From contig JBCCEV010000161.1 of the NCBI GenBank assembly GCA_039030125.1, forward strand, positions 1 through 9,226: DNA of 9,226 nucleotides. The letters run 5' to 3'. The DNA is from JBCCEV01 sp039030125 (GTDB lineage: Bacteria; Pseudomonadota; Gammaproteobacteria; Ga0077536). Position 1 is the first letter of the stretch. The number at the start of each line of letters is the position of its first letter. Positions 1 to 7,003 of the stretch are shown here, piece after piece. The position numbers and the translations under genes are program-made. Under the pieces are notes generated by a model, which worked only from the letters and a program-made list of their open reading frames with translations, was not told the DNA's origin and made no database searches.

Positions 1-1570
1 ACAGGCCAGCGTTGGCGAGCGCCAGATTAATCTCACCCTCAGCCTTGAGGGCATTCAAACGCTCGGTTGTTACCAGCAACGTTTGCAGGCTTACCCGCAA
101 AGATTGCGAGTAGGTCGCAAGTGCGGCGACGGCCTCAGCTTCGGCCCTCGTCGACTCAACATCCTCCACCAAGCGCGCAAGCGCCGCGCCGCCACCCATC
201 GAAACTTTGCGTCCCAATAAATCAAGCGCCTGGATCCCGTGCGTTCCTTCATGAATCGGGTTGAGGCGGTTATCCCGATAGAAGCGCTCGACCGGAAACT
301 CGCGGGTATACCCATAACCGCCCAGGATCTGAATCGCGTGCTTGTTCGCTTCCAAGCAAAACTCTGAAGGCCAGGATTTCGCGATTGGCGTGAGGATTTC
401 CAATAATAATTCGTGGCGTTGGGCCGCGGCGGGATCGCTAGCGGTTTTTTGCAAATCAATCAGATAAGCACAAAGAAACACCAAGGAAAGAGAGCCCTCA
501 GCAGCACTTTTTTGCGCTAGCAGGAGCCTGCGAATATCAGTGTGCTCGATGATCGGGATTTGTGGAGAGGTCGGATCTTTTTGTTGTGGGTGGCGTCCTT
601 GTGGGCGGTCTTTAGCGTACTGCAATGAATGTAGGTAGCCGGTGTAACCAAGAACGGCCGCGCCCATCCCGACGGCGACCCGCGCCTCATTCATCATGTG
701 AAACATGTAGAACAAGCCTTGGTTCAAATCGCCTATCAAATAACCTTTGCAAGGGCCTTGCTCGCCGAAATTAAGAATGGTGTTCGTGGTGCCGCGATAA
801 CCCATCTTGTGGTTGAGCCCTGCTAAGGCAATATTGTTATGTGATCCAAGACTGCCATCGTCATTGACTTCGTACTTTGGCACCAGGAACATCGAGATGC
901 CCTTCACGCCCGGCGGCCCTCCCGGCACTTTCGCCAGCACCAGGTGAACGATATTGTCTGATAACTCATGCTCGCCACCAGATATCCACATCTTCGTCCC
1001 GGTGATCAGGTAATGTTCTTCTCCGGTCGGCTCGGCCTTCGTTTGAATATCCGACAAAGACGAGCCCGCCTGAGGTTCGGACAAACACATCGTGCCAAAG
1101 TAACGACCCTCGACCAGCGGTTGGCCGTAGGTCGCGCGCTGTTCTTCAGAACCAAACCGTGTCAGTAAATTGATCGCCGCGTGCGTCAATAAGGTGTAAC
1201 CAGCGGTACCCACATTGGCGGCCGTGAAATACGCTTGGGTCGCTTGGGTGACTACGAAAGGAAACTGAGAGCCACCGAGATCTTGTTCGGCAGCAATTCC
1301 CATGAAACCCGCCTCGCTGTAGGCATCGAGCGCATCCTTAACGGCCGGCAGCATCTTAACTTTCTCGCCGTCAAAGCTTGGCTCCTGCGCATCTATCTCC
1401 GCGGCATGCGAGGCAAACTTCTCTTCGGCAAGCCGCAAGGACGCCTCGATCACGGCGTTTACGGTTTCCCGATCGTGATCGGCGTAGCGCGCATTTTTGA
1501 AAAGGGCTTCGGTGTCGAGAAATTCGTAGAGATTGAACTCAACATCGCGTGGATTTAGTAAAAGACTCAT
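1..1570 (-). CDS. Long acyl-CoA dehydrogenase (DmdC-like), C-terminus outside window
   Basis: This is an FAD-dependent acyl-CoA dehydrogenase that should introduce a 2,3 double bond into an acyl-CoA. The reading frame is open from an ATG at 1570 to the left edge, giving 523 complete codons; family members are usually about 590-600 residues, so the end lies outside. The N-terminus (LLNPRDVEFNLYEFLDTEAL) matches the extra N-terminal segment of the long, DmdC-type subfamily. The middle domain has MCLSEPQAGSS (Glu165 in the SEP motif) and KMWISGGEHE (about 193-202), which contact flavin and substrate. IHEGTHGIQALDLLGRK carries Glu441, the expected catalytic base. The last visible part begins the extra C-terminal helical domain. 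It starts 15 bases after the upstream dehydrogenase gene with only a distant AGGG as ribosome site, so it is probably co-transcribed. Substrate cannot be read from sequence; DMSP breakdown should not be assumed. Confidence 0.9.
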   Translation of the reverse strand, partial: MSLLLNPRDVEFNLYEFLDTEALFKNARYADHDRETVNAVIEASLRLAEEKFASHAAEIDAQEPSFDGEKVKMLPAVKDALDAYSEAGFMGIAAEQDLGGSQFPFVVTQATQAYFTAANVGTAGYTLLTHAAINLLTRFGSEEQRATYGQPLVEGRYFGTMCLSEPQAGSSLSDIQTKAEPTGEEHYLITGTKMWISGGEHELSDNIVHLVLAKVPGGPPGVKGISMFLVPKYEVNDDGSLGSHNNIALAGLNHKMGYRGTTNTILNFGEQGPCKGYLIGDLNQGLFYMFHMMNEARVAVGMGAAVLGYTGYLHSLQYAKDRPQGRHPQQKDPTSPQIPIIEHTDIRRLLLAQKSAAEGSLSLVFLCAYLIDLQKTASDPAAAQRHELLLEILTPIAKSWPSEFCLEANKHAIQILGGYGYTREFPVERFYRDNRLNPIHEGTHGIQALDLLGRKVSMGGGAALARLVEDVESTRAEAEAVAALATYSQSLRVSLQTLLVTTERLNALKAEGEINLALANAGL

Positions 1571-1585
1571 GGAAAAAGATCTACC

Positions 1586-2350
1586 CTAGGCAAGATAGCC
1601 GCCATCGACCACGATCGAACTACCAGTGGTATAAGAAGACGCGTCAGAAGCCAAATAAAGGACCGCCGCTGCCATCTCGTCGGGCGCGGCGCCGCGCGCC
1701 AACGGCACGTGCGGCATCATTTTGGCCATGAATTGTTCATCGTCGAACAGCGCTTGCGCGAATTTTGTCTGGGTTAGGCCGGGCACCAAGGTGTTAACCC
1801 TGATCCCATATTCACCGCACTCGCGCGCAAACACTTTGCTCATGTTGACGATAGCGGCTTTGGTCATCGAATAAACGCCTTGTTTGTCTCCCGGAGATAA
1901 TCCGTTTGCCGAAGCGACGTTGATGATGTTGCCTCCGCCCTGCTCTCGCATGCGACGTCCAGCATAAACCGACATGAAAAAGTAGCCACGCATATTAACT
2001 TCCAGGGTCTTATCAAACGAGCCGACATCAGTATCGAGAACATGGCCGTAGTAGGGATTGGCGGCCGCATTATTGACCAAAATATCGATGCGACCATGGT
2101 TGCGATCGATGTCTTCGTAAATCGCTTCAATGGCCTCGATGCGCCCGACGTGACAGCTTTGCGCTTCGGCGCTGCCACCCAGCGTTTCGATGGCCGCGAC
2201 GCTTTGTGCGCAACGCTCCGCATCGCGGCTGGCACAGATAACATGCGCCCCATATTCCCCTAAAATAGTGGCTGCCGCGGCTCCAATTCCGCGGCTCGCG
2301 CCAGCCACCAGCGCGACCTTGCCGCTCAGATCGAATTGCTCGCGGCTCAC
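1586..2350 (-). CDS. Short-chain dehydrogenase/reductase (classical SDR)
   Basis: This 254-residue protein is a classical NAD(P)-dependent SDR oxidoreductase, full length for the family. The Rossmann cofactor motif GASRGIG is at 17-23, NNAA at 93-96 (usually NNAG), and the catalytic tetrad is Asn118 (EVNMRG), Ser147, Tyr160 and Lys164 with the classic YxxxK spacing. The PG pair at 190-191 and the C-terminal SSIVVDGGYLA are also typical. Arg/Ser residues after the second strand (SRD at 41-43) lean towards NADP(H), which is inference. The start is GTG at 2350, overlapping the TGA stop of the upstream acyl-CoA dehydrogenase as GTGA, which suggests translational coupling. Its placement between two acyl-CoA dehydrogenases suggests a hydroxy- or keto-acyl-CoA substrate, as for LvaD of the Pseudomonas lva operon. 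The exact substrate is unknown. Confidence 0.93.
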   Translation of the reverse strand: MSREQFDLSGKVALVAGASRGIGAAAATILGEYGAHVICASRDAERCAQSVAAIETLGGSAEAQSCHVGRIEAIEAIYEDIDRNHGRIDILVNNAAANPYYGHVLDTDVGSFDKTLEVNMRGYFFMSVYAGRRMREQGGGNIINVASANGLSPGDKQGVYSMTKAAIVNMSKVFARECGEYGIRVNTLVPGLTQTKFAQALFDDEQFMAKMMPHVPLARGAAPDEMAAAVLYLASDASSYTTGSSIVVDGGYLA

Positions 2351-3543
2351 GCGGCAAAATCCTTCAGCAAGCGGCGGGCGACAGAGAGTTTGTGCACCTC
2401 GTCAGGACCATCATAAATTCGTGATCCACGGTCTTCGCGATAGAAATGACTGAGCACCGTGTAGTCCGTGATCCCCAAAGCACCATGAACTTGTATCGCG
2501 CGGTCGACAACCTTCATCAGAACATCGGCACAATGATATTTAATCTTCGAAATATCGTTGCGCGCTTCCTTCGTACCGACCTGCTCGATGCGCCAAGCGC
2601 AGTGCAGAATTAACCAGCGTGCGGCGTCGATTTCCGCAGAGCATTCCGCTATCCAGGCTTTCATCAGGTCGCTGTCGGCGAGGCGACGATCGTCGGCACC
2701 AATCACTCGGGTCGAGGTCCGTTCGATCATCATGTCCAGCGAGCGAGCGCAGATCCCCATCCACCGCATACAGTGATGAATTCGTCCTGGGCCGAGCCGG
2801 GCCTGCGCCATTCGAAAACCTTGGCCTTCCTCGCCAAGCAGATTCTCGATTGGCACCCGGCAATCATTAAAGCTCACCTCACAGTGACCCATGATGCTTG
2901 CGCCGGGATGCCCCATGATGGGGGTACTCTTGTCGATGCTGAAGCCGGGAGTACCTGCTGGCACCAAGATAATACTCTGACGATCATGGGGTGGGGCGTC
3001 AGGGTCGGTAGTGACCATCACTAAACCCAGTACTGCGCCCTCGGCACCCGTGATAAACCATTTCTTTCCATTGATAACCCACTCGTCACCGTCACGTTCG
3101 GCCGAGGTTTCCAGGAACAGCGGATTAGCGCCCGAGTTATTGCGTTCGGTCATAACGAAACAGGTTCGATCGCCGCCCACCATGCGCGGCAGCCACTCCG
3201 CTTTCTGGGCGTCGCTGCCAAATAAATGCATGGTCTCAATATTTCCCGCGTCCGGAGCATTGCATCCAAACGTATAGTGACCCATTGGCGAACGCCCGAG
3301 CACTTCGGACACCAAACCGTGGTTGACGAGATCTAAGCCCAAGCCGCCGTATTCTTGCGGATGATTGGGGGCCCACAGACCCAACTCCTTCACCTTTTTG
3401 CGTTTCTCCTCCAGTTCACCGAGAACCGCCCCGAAACCCTCCTCCATCATTTTCGGCTCTAACGGTACCAGTTCGTCATCGACGAACTGTCGCATCCGCA
3501 TCGTGATCTCGAGAATTTCGTCGGACGGTTGGAAATCGATCAT
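2347..3543 (-). CDS. Acyl-CoA dehydrogenase, ACAD10/11-like
   Basis: This 398-residue protein is an FAD acyl-CoA dehydrogenase of usual length. From the N-terminus it has a helical domain (about 1-125), a beta domain with VMTERNNSGANP (130-141) and KKWFITGAEGA (160-170), and a C-terminal helical domain with RAIQVHGALGITD (348-360). Near the end it carries RIYDGPDEVHK (375-385), where Asp378 sits at the position of the catalytic Glu of MCAD-type enzymes. The DGPDEVH motif is characteristic of the ACAD10/11-like group, some members of which act on 4-phosphorylated hydroxyacyl-CoAs. TER replaces the more usual TEP at 132-134. A TTG at 3558 would add five residues, but the ATG at 3543 has AAGGGG six bases upstream and is preferred. 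The stop overlaps the start of the SDR gene, so the two are likely made together. Substrate assignment is inference. Confidence 0.9.
   Translation of the reverse strand: MIDFQPSDEILEITMRMRQFVDDELVPLEPKMMEEGFGAVLGELEEKRKKVKELGLWAPNHPQEYGGLGLDLVNHGLVSEVLGRSPMGHYTFGCNAPDAGNIETMHLFGSDAQKAEWLPRMVGGDRTCFVMTERNNSGANPLFLETSAERDGDEWVINGKKWFITGAEGAVLGLVMVTTDPDAPPHDRQSIILVPAGTPGFSIDKSTPIMGHPGASIMGHCEVSFNDCRVPIENLLGEEGQGFRMAQARLGPGRIHHCMRWMGICARSLDMMIERTSTRVIGADDRRLADSDLMKAWIAECSAEIDAARWLILHCAWRIEQVGTKEARNDISKIKYHCADVLMKVVDRAIQVHGALGITDYTVLSHFYREDRGSRIYDGPDEVHKLSVARRLLKDFAA
2360..2364 (-). promoter_or_regulatory. Ribosome binding site for the GTG-started SDR
   Basis: AAGGA lies within the last codons of the upstream acyl-CoA dehydrogenase, 9 bases before the GTG at 2350. 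It supports that GTG, rather than an internal ATG, as the start of the SDR. Confidence 0.65.
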
Positions 3544-3549
3544 GGGGAA

Positions 3550-3555
3550 CCCCTT
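3550..3555 (-). promoter_or_regulatory. Ribosome binding site deciding the ACAD start
   Basis: AAGGGG stands 6 bases before the ATG at 3543. The alternative TTG at 3558 lies upstream of this site and has no comparable sequence in front of it, so the ATG is the better start. Confidence 0.7.
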
Positions 3556-3563
3556 CAAGCCTC

Positions 3564-3577
3564 TATGAATTATGAAT
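3564..3577 (-). repeat. Perfect tandem 7-base repeat (ATTCATA twice)
   Basis: Two adjacent copies of ATTCATA (minus strand) lie just upstream of the Shine-Dalgarno sequence of the acyl-CoA dehydrogenase. They form the most AT-rich patch near that start. They could keep the leader unstructured, act as a -10-like region (CATAAT lies inside) or be chance. Confidence 0.5.
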
Positions 3578-3664
3578 CTTCGAAAATGCGCAGACTGCTA
3601 ACACCGCGTCGCCTCGCTGCGGGCGTGATACGAGCTACGGGTTGGAGTCCGCCTTGAGGGGCTT

Positions 3665-3670
3665 ATTATA
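3665..3670 (-). promoter_or_regulatory. Possible -10 element for the acyl-CoA gene cluster
   Basis: A perfect TATAAT hexamer (minus strand) lies 25 bases after the pdxH stop and about 120 bases before the acyl-CoA dehydrogenase start. No recognisable -35 hexamer is found 16-18 bases upstream (the sequence there is GC-rich), and there is no extended -10 TG. If used, it would need an activator. Confidence 0.3.
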
Positions 3671-3694
3671 ACGCCCGCGTGCCAGCGCCGGCCG

Positions 3695-4273
3695 CTATGG
3701 GTAGAGCATCTCGTCTTGCCAGGCGCCCTCTTTCCGGGTCCAGCGCCAGCGTTCGTGAAGGCGGTGAGGTCGATTTTCCCAGAATTCGATAGCATCGAAG
3801 CCAATACGAAAGCCTGACCAAAACTCGGGTCGGGGCACCGGACCAATCGCGAAAGCGGTTTGATATTTTTCGACACGTCGCTCTAACTTCTCGCGACTGT
3901 CCAAGCGGCTGGATTGCTTGGAAGCCCAGGCACCGATCTGCGATTCACGGTGCCGGCTCGCAAAATAGCCATCGGCTTCCAGTTCATCAACCGCTACGAC
4001 CGGACCCTCGACGCGCACCTGGCGGGCCGTGGATTTCCAATGAAAACACGCCGATGCGTAGGGATTTTCTAAAACGTTTTTCGCCTTGGCGCTGATCAAA
4101 TTCGTGTAGAAGACAATCCCGTCTTCATCGATGCCGCGCATTAAAACCATTCGCACCGAGGGCCGCCCTTGAGCGTCGGCTGTCGCTAAGGCCATCGCCT
4201 CGGGCTCGGTTTCGCTTTGACGGGCTAGCTCAATCCAAGCTTCGATTTGGGCAACTGGATTTGCGTTATTCAT
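3695..4273 (-). CDS. pdxH: Pyridoxamine/pyridoxine 5'-phosphate oxidase
   Basis: PdxH is a cytoplasmic FMN enzyme that oxidises pyridoxamine or pyridoxine phosphate to pyridoxal phosphate. The 192 residues include the FMN segment SVRMVLMRG (39-47), FYTNLISAKAKNVLENP (55-71), the substrate-phosphate residues Tyr103, Arg107 and Ser111, QIGAWASKQSSRL (112-124), VPRPEFWSGFR (146-156) and RLHER (171-175), whose Arg171 and His173 match the E. coli substrate-contacting pair. Arg46 replaces the lysine of E. coli (Lys72), a conservative change. The protein ends in LYP, resembling the E. coli LAP end. It is about 26 residues shorter than E. coli PdxH (218), all at the N-terminus; the purA stop codon TAG stands in the same frame two codons upstream, so no earlier start is possible. 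The 3-base gap and lack of a clear ribosome site point to coupling with purA. Confidence 0.96.
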   Translation of the reverse strand: MNNANPVAQIEAWIELARQSETEPEAMALATADAQGRPSVRMVLMRGIDEDGIVFYTNLISAKAKNVLENPYASACFHWKSTARQVRVEGPVVAVDELEADGYFASRHRESQIGAWASKQSSRLDSREKLERRVEKYQTAFAIGPVPRPEFWSGFRIGFDAIEFWENRPHRLHERWRWTRKEGAWQDEMLYP

Positions 4274-4276
4274 GGG

Positions 4277-5569
4277 CTAATCGAAAGGGTGCCTGAGCAC
4301 AATCGTGTCTGCGCGATCGGGCCCGGTGGACACGATATCTACCGGCGTTTCCACAATTTCCGCAATGCGCTCCAGATAGCGGCGTGCATTTAACGGTAAA
4401 TCTTCCCACCGGCTTGCCCCGACCGTCGATTCTTTCCAGCCCGGTAATTCCTCATAGATCGGCTCAGCTTCGGCCATCGCTTCGGCCCCCATCGGCACCG
4501 CGCTGGTTTGCGCCTCCGCGTTTCGGTAACCAACGCAGAGTCGGATTTCATCAAGCCCGTCTAAGACGTCAAGCTTGGTCATGCATAGGCCCGACAGGCT
4601 ATTGATCTGGCGCGAGCGGCGTAATGCCATGGCATCAAACCAGCCGCAGCGTCGCGGGCGACCGGTCGTCGCCCCAAATTCGTCACCGCGCCGCGCAAGA
4701 TGCTCGCCGAGTTCATCGAACAACTCGGTTGGAAACGGGCCAGAGCCCACCCGCGTCGTGTAAGCCTTGGTGATCCCCAAAACGTAGTCAATGTTGCTCG
4801 GCCCGCTGCCACTTCCGGTCGCACTGAATCCCGCCGTTGTATTCGAGGAAGTCACGTACGGATAAGTCCCGTGGTCGATATCAAGCAGGGTCCCTTGCGC
4901 GCCCTCGAACAGCATCGTGCTGCCGTTAACATGATGTTGATGAACGATTTCCGTGACGTCCCCGACGAGCGCGCCAATCAACTCCGCGTGAGCGAACTGC
5001 TCATCCAATATCGCTTGGAAATCGAGCCGCTCCGCTTTGTAATAATTTGCAAGAACGAAATTGTGATAGTCGAGAACCTCGCCAAGTTTTGCGGCAAATC
5101 GCTCGCGATGCAGTAGATCAACCACTCTAAGCGCGCGGCGCGCGACCTTGTCTTCGTAGGCTGGCCCAATCCCCCGTCCGGTTGTTCCAATCGCTTTGGC
5201 ACCCCGCGCCTTTTCGCGCGCGTGATCAAGTGCGACGTGGTAGGGCAAGATCAACGGACAAGCGCCGCTAACAATCAAACGTTCGCGGGCCGGCACGCCC
5301 CGGGCCTCAAGCATGTCAAGTTCTTCGATTAATGCGGCCGGCGACACCACAACGCCATTGCCAATCAAGCACTGCACATTGTCCCGCAAAACACCGGATG
5401 GGATGAGATGCAAAATCGTCTTGTCTTCACCAATGACGACCGTATGTCCCGCGTTGTGCCCACCTTGGAAGCGCACCACGGCGTCCGCCCGATCGGTGAG
5501 CATATCCACCACTTTACCCTTGCCTTCGTCCCCCCATTGGGTGCCGATGATGACTACTGAACGACCCAA
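4277..5569 (-). CDS. purA: Adenylosuccinate synthetase
   Basis: PurA couples GTP hydrolysis to the joining of IMP and aspartate, giving adenylosuccinate on the way to AMP. The 430 residues match the family length (432 in E. coli). Motifs in order: the GTQWGDEGKGK loop (9-19) with catalytic Asp14, GGHNAGHT (36-43) with catalytic His42, GNGVVVSP (70-77), GTTGRGIGPAYEDK (128-141), FEGAQGTLLDIDHGTYPYVT (221-240), RVGSGPFPTE (273-282), and the substrate loop GATTGRPRRCGW (299-310). TKLDVLDGL (331-339) is the base-recognition segment. No ATG is available near the conserved start; the TTG at 5569, seven bases after AAGGGG, gives MGRSVVIIGTQWGDEG, which aligns with other PurA starts. It sits 26 bases after hisZ and 3 bases before pdxH, as part of a run of housekeeping genes. 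Confidence 0.98.
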   Translation of the reverse strand: MGRSVVIIGTQWGDEGKGKVVDMLTDRADAVVRFQGGHNAGHTVVIGEDKTILHLIPSGVLRDNVQCLIGNGVVVSPAALIEELDMLEARGVPARERLIVSGACPLILPYHVALDHAREKARGAKAIGTTGRGIGPAYEDKVARRALRVVDLLHRERFAAKLGEVLDYHNFVLANYYKAERLDFQAILDEQFAHAELIGALVGDVTEIVHQHHVNGSTMLFEGAQGTLLDIDHGTYPYVTSSNTTAGFSATGSGSGPSNIDYVLGITKAYTTRVGSGPFPTELFDELGEHLARRGDEFGATTGRPRRCGWFDAMALRRSRQINSLSGLCMTKLDVLDGLDEIRLCVGYRNAEAQTSAVPMGAEAMAEAEPIYEELPGWKESTVGASRWEDLPLNARRYLERIAEIVETPVDIVSTGPDRADTIVLRHPFD

Positions 5570-5576
5570 TCAACTA

Positions 5577-5582
5577 CCCCTT
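5577..5582 (-). promoter_or_regulatory. Ribosome binding site for TTG-started purA
   Basis: AAGGGG lies 7 bases before the TTG at 5569, inside the 26-base gap after hisZ. It is a strong site at the right distance and is the main reason to accept TTG as the start of purA. Confidence 0.75.
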
Positions 5583-5595
5583 GTAACTAGCGCTG

Positions 5596-6777
5596 TCACA
5601 CATCTTCGATCTGCCACCCGGCGCCTGATTTCACAAGCGCTTTATGGCAACCCATCTCTCTTGCACCGGCATCGTGACCACTTAAACCCTGAATCACACA
5701 GACGCCGCCAGCGCGGAGCTCAGCCACCTTGGCAAGCAGGCTCGGATCCTCGTCGGCTGGTGCAAATACCCGATCGCCGACGGCGTGGTCTGCCGCGCTT
5801 AGCGCAGCCAACAATTTCAAATCGGTACTGAATCCGGTGGCCGGTCGATTGCGGCCGAACTTTTCTCCAAGCCCATCGTAGCGACCGCCCCACGCGATCG
5901 CATGGCCAATCGTCGGCGTATAAGCGGCGTACATCACACCAGTGTGGTAGCGGTAGCCTCGCAGTTCTGCTAAGTCGATATGAATATCGGCTTCGTCGAC
6001 GCGTGCAATGATCAAATCTATCAGACGCTCCAGCGCGTCGAGCGCAGCGTGAATTTTTTTTGGCGCGCGTTGCAATTCGGAGCGGGCCCGGTCGATCACT
6101 TCGCTGCCGCCGTTGAACTGGAGTAATGAAAATAATTGATCGCGCACCGCGAGTGGTTGATCCGACTCCTCCAAAATACTGGCCAAGGTCGTCGCATCTT
6201 TACGGAGCAGACACTCCAGCACCTCCGTTTCGAAATCCCCGGCCATTTCGGCGTTGTCGCAAATGCCGTGAAAGACCGCCATGTGGCTCAGCTCGAGCGT
6301 CACAGCGGGTATCTCAGCGACACGCAGGGTGTTTAAAAGCAGAGCAACGATCTCCGCATCGCTAGCGATGCCATCATCACCATAGAGTTCGGCGCCGATT
6401 TGGAGCGGATTGCGAGAGCCCGCGAATTTATCCGGTAGCGTGTGCAAGGTTGCGCCCAGGTAGCACAGGCGCTGAGGTTGATCGTTGGCAAGACGATGTG
6501 CATCGATCCGTGCGACCTGCGGCGTAATGTCAGCGGGCACCCCCATTGAGCGTCCGGTGAGCTGATCGATAATCTTAAATGTTTGCAAGGCCAAGTCGCT
6601 GTCGCCCTCGGGAATCAGTGACTCTACGTACTCAAGGGTGGCAGGCATCACCAGGTCGTAACCCCATGCTTCGAACTGATCGAGCAGCGCCCGCCTCAAG
6701 CGCTCCATCTTCTTTGCGGCAACCGGCAACGCCTCGTCGATCCCATCTGGCAATAGCCATTGCGCGCGCCTGGTCAC
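5596..6777 (-). CDS. hisZ: ATP phosphoribosyltransferase regulatory subunit
   Basis: HisZ is a catalytically inactive relative of histidyl-tRNA synthetase that pairs with short-form HisG to give active, histidine-regulated ATP phosphoribosyltransferase. The 393 residues contain the class II synthetase-like core: WLLPDGIDE (7-15), motif-2-like VPADITPQVARIDAHRL (80-96), GAELYG (128-133), GYRYHTGVMYAAY (274-286, where true HisRS usually has a YYTG-type motif) and GGRYDGLGEKFG (297-308) followed by RPATGFSTDL. The C-terminal anticodon-binding domain of a true HisRS is absent and the tail is short, which favours HisZ over HisS. The start is GTG at 6777, one base after the stop of the DUF2065 gene, with GGTGGTGA six bases upstream. 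Its location between hflC and purA is the classic place for hisZ in gamma- and betaproteobacteria. Confidence 0.95.
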   Translation of the reverse strand: MTRRAQWLLPDGIDEALPVAAKKMERLRRALLDQFEAWGYDLVMPATLEYVESLIPEGDSDLALQTFKIIDQLTGRSMGVPADITPQVARIDAHRLANDQPQRLCYLGATLHTLPDKFAGSRNPLQIGAELYGDDGIASDAEIVALLLNTLRVAEIPAVTLELSHMAVFHGICDNAEMAGDFETEVLECLLRKDATTLASILEESDQPLAVRDQLFSLLQFNGGSEVIDRARSELQRAPKKIHAALDALERLIDLIIARVDEADIHIDLAELRGYRYHTGVMYAAYTPTIGHAIAWGGRYDGLGEKFGRNRPATGFSTDLKLLAALSAADHAVGDRVFAPADEDPSLLAKVAELRAGGVCVIQGLSGHDAGAREMGCHKALVKSGAGWQIEDV

Positions 6778-6778
6778 T

Positions 6779-6964
6779 CTACTTCACCACCGATAAGACT
6801 ATGAGGCCTAGGATCATACTCACAAGCCCCAGTACTCGCAGAACCGTATCGTCCATCTGCGCTGCCATTTTCATTGCTTCTCTGAACCTTGAAGGGCTCA
6901 AGAACGGCAGAATACCCTCTAAAATTAAAACCAGCGAAAGCCCGGCAAGCAGCTCCGACCACAT
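6779..6964 (-). CDS. yjeT: DUF2065 (YjeT-type) small inner-membrane protein
   Basis: This 61-residue protein has two hydrophobic segments, about residues 4-22 and 42-60, separated by a short polar stretch. The signature LEGILPFLSPSRFREAM (15-31) and the second helix LRVLGLVSMILGL (42-54) match the DUF2065/YjeT family, whose E. coli member lies at the same place between hflC and purA. It begins at ATG 6964, 39 bases after hflC, without a clear Shine-Dalgarno sequence, and ends one base before hisZ, so it is likely coupled to that gene. Function is not established. Its constant company with hflKC suggests a membrane role linked to that complex, which is inference. Confidence 0.9.
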   Translation of the reverse strand: MWSELLAGLSLVLILEGILPFLSPSRFREAMKMAAQMDDTVLRVLGLVSMILGLIVLSVVK

Positions 6965-7003
6965 GCGAGTAGCGGTACGTTAGGGAGAGTGATGCGGCGT
7001 TAC

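Larger units (their letters stand above)
3544..3694 (-). other. Gap between pdxH and the acyl-CoA cluster
   Basis: These 151 bases separate the housekeeping genes from the lipid genes. They hold the TATAAT hexamer, the ATTCATA tandem repeat and the ribosome site. A short imperfect stem (GGGC with GCCC, 3661-3679 region) surrounds the TATAAT but is not followed by a T run, so I see no convincing terminator. I see no small gene and no FadR- or PsrA-like palindrome. Read-through from pdxH into the lipid genes is therefore possible. Confidence 0.6.

Noticed and set aside
1864..2253. A 129-codon minus-strand open frame inside the SDR gene.
   Set aside because: It lies wholly within the SDR gene in another frame, has no family-like motifs, and is explained by codon composition of the real gene.
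3544..3558. A TTG at 3558 as the start of the acyl-CoA dehydrogenase, adding MKGFP.
   Set aside because: The Shine-Dalgarno sequence at 3550-3555 lies inside that extension and is placed for the ATG at 3543.
3671..3686. TGGCACG on the minus strand, a perfect match to the -24 box of sigma54 promoters, upstream of the acyl-CoA dehydrogenase.
   Set aside because: The -12 box at the required spacing reads CGTTA rather than TTGCA and lacks the essential GC, so it is not a credible sigma54 promoter.
4700..5831. Plus-strand open frames of 138 and 172 codons opposite purA and hisZ.
   Set aside because: They are antisense to strongly conserved genes, have low-complexity Arg/Ser/Pro-rich translations and no ribosome sites.
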